Source of the DNA: Saprospiraceae bacterium | GTDB lineage: Bacteria; Bacteroidota; Bacteroidia; Chitinophagales; Saprospiraceae | Reading direction: 5' to 3' | Assembly: GCA_020629255.1 (NCBI GenBank) | Contig: JAHDDR010000027.1 | Location: 1-32,940 of the forward strand | Length of the DNA: 32,940 nucleotides | Shown here: positions 32,682-32,940 of the stretch, piece after piece | Numbering within the stretch: position 1 is the stretch's first letter | Layout: every line of letters starts with the position of its first letter | Notes under the pieces: model-generated | Seen by the model: only the letters and a program-made list of their open reading frames with translations | Databases searched by the model: none | Told to the model about the DNA's origin: nothing | Position numbers and translations under genes: made by a program

Positions 32682-32840
32682 TATTCTCTATTCGTTGCAT
32701 CTGTAAAATACTAATTTTTACGGTTCGAATCCAGCCCTCTTTTGTTATTTTTTCCTAAAATCTTTTGACACCTACTAAAAATTAAGCCGTAATGTATTCA
32801 TTCAGAATACCATCTATTTATTAACTTGTTCCTCATACGC

Positions 32841-32848
32841 TAAATTTG
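32841..32848 (+). promoter_or_regulatory. -7 box directly before the last gene
   Basis: TAAATTTG matches TAnnTTTG and ends 6 nt before the ATG at 32855. TTTA lies about 20 nt upstream where a -33 element would be. It predicts a leaderless or nearly leaderless message. Confidence 0.45.
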
Positions 32849-32854
32849 TTATCC

Positions 32855-32940
32855 ATGTTGAAGAAAATTTTGAAAATTCTAGGAATTATATTACTACTAC
32901 TTCTTATAACCGCCCTCGTTTTAGGTTTGGTTTATAGAAA
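32855..32940 (+). CDS. Start of a membrane-anchored or exported protein (partial)
   Basis: Only 28 codons are inside the window. The visible sequence is a basic start (MLKKILKIL) followed by one strongly hydrophobic helix (GIILLLLLITALVLGLVY). This fits a signal anchor or uncleaved signal peptide, as in AsmA-like or beta-lactamase-like proteins of Bacteroidota, but nothing here decides between these. The -7 box 6 nt upstream supports the start. Confidence 0.6.
   Translation, partial: MLKKILKILGIILLLLLITALVLGLVYR

Noticed and set aside
32718-32750. tRNA-like T-loop GGTTCGAATCC, with CTGTAAA upstream resembling a tRNA-Tyr anticodon loop.
   Set aside because: The flanking bases do not form a T-stem or acceptor stem, the anticodon stem has mismatches, and the expected 5' half would fall inside the adjacent gene. 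At best it is a remnant or an att-like fragment.

Overview
The window reads as chromosomal DNA of a Bacteroidota bacterium. The clearest signs are a SusC/SusD outer-membrane uptake pair, a secreted protein ending in a gliding/type IX secretion CHU_C-type domain, LytS/LytTR-type signalling, AT-rich intergenic DNA and TAnnTTTG-type -7 promoter boxes. A Saprospiria-like or related environmental lineage is possible, but the sequence alone does not settle this. No rRNA, tRNA, CRISPR array, phage or recognisable insertion sequence was found.

Layout. 62-4645 (minus): susC-susD. 4800-7506: pdxJ (minus), then a divergent CPBP protease-cdsA pair (plus). 7520-8750 (minus): two orphan exported proteins, one built of tryptophan repeats, one a lipoprotein. 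9055-12687 (minus): fabH-efp-accB-accC, a fatty-acid-initiation/translation-factor cluster closed by a strong terminator. 12846-14557 (minus): LytTR response regulator and its sensor kinase, overlapping by 4 nt. 14779-18018 (plus): an AT-rich run of exported enzyme-like proteins: a frameshifted Nudix-like gene, a DJ-1/PfpI fusion and a beta-lactamase-fold hydrolase with TPRs. It ends in a bidirectional terminator facing a 557-residue orphan (minus). 20040-23086 (minus): mnmG and an LptF/LptG-type permease. 23190-23861 (plus): an orphan membrane protein, followed by a structured 250-nt non-coding stretch with its own terminator. 24116-27274 (minus): a large exported TPR protein and a voltage-gated potassium-type channel with a zinc ribbon. 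27509-29287 (plus): the CHU_C protein. 29311-32681 (minus): a tight operon of a TPR/membrane protein, an Lgt-like integral membrane protein, a radical SAM protein of the COG1964/tetraether-synthase type and two tiny paralogous membrane proteins. 32855 to the end (plus): the first 28 codons of another membrane-anchored or exported protein.

How the genes fit together. Housekeeping functions dominate: B6 synthesis, CDP-DAG and fatty-acid synthesis, EF-P, tRNA modification and LPS transport. The accessory interest lies in four places: the Lgt-like/radical SAM operon, which is the best candidate for an undescribed lipid-modifying system; the 14.6-18 kb exported-enzyme island with its frameshift; several large inverted repeats (14619-14701, 19770-19854, 23903-23946, 29578-29675); and the W-repeat protein. 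Several genes have a perfect -7 box only 4-6 nt before the start codon, suggesting leaderless transcripts.
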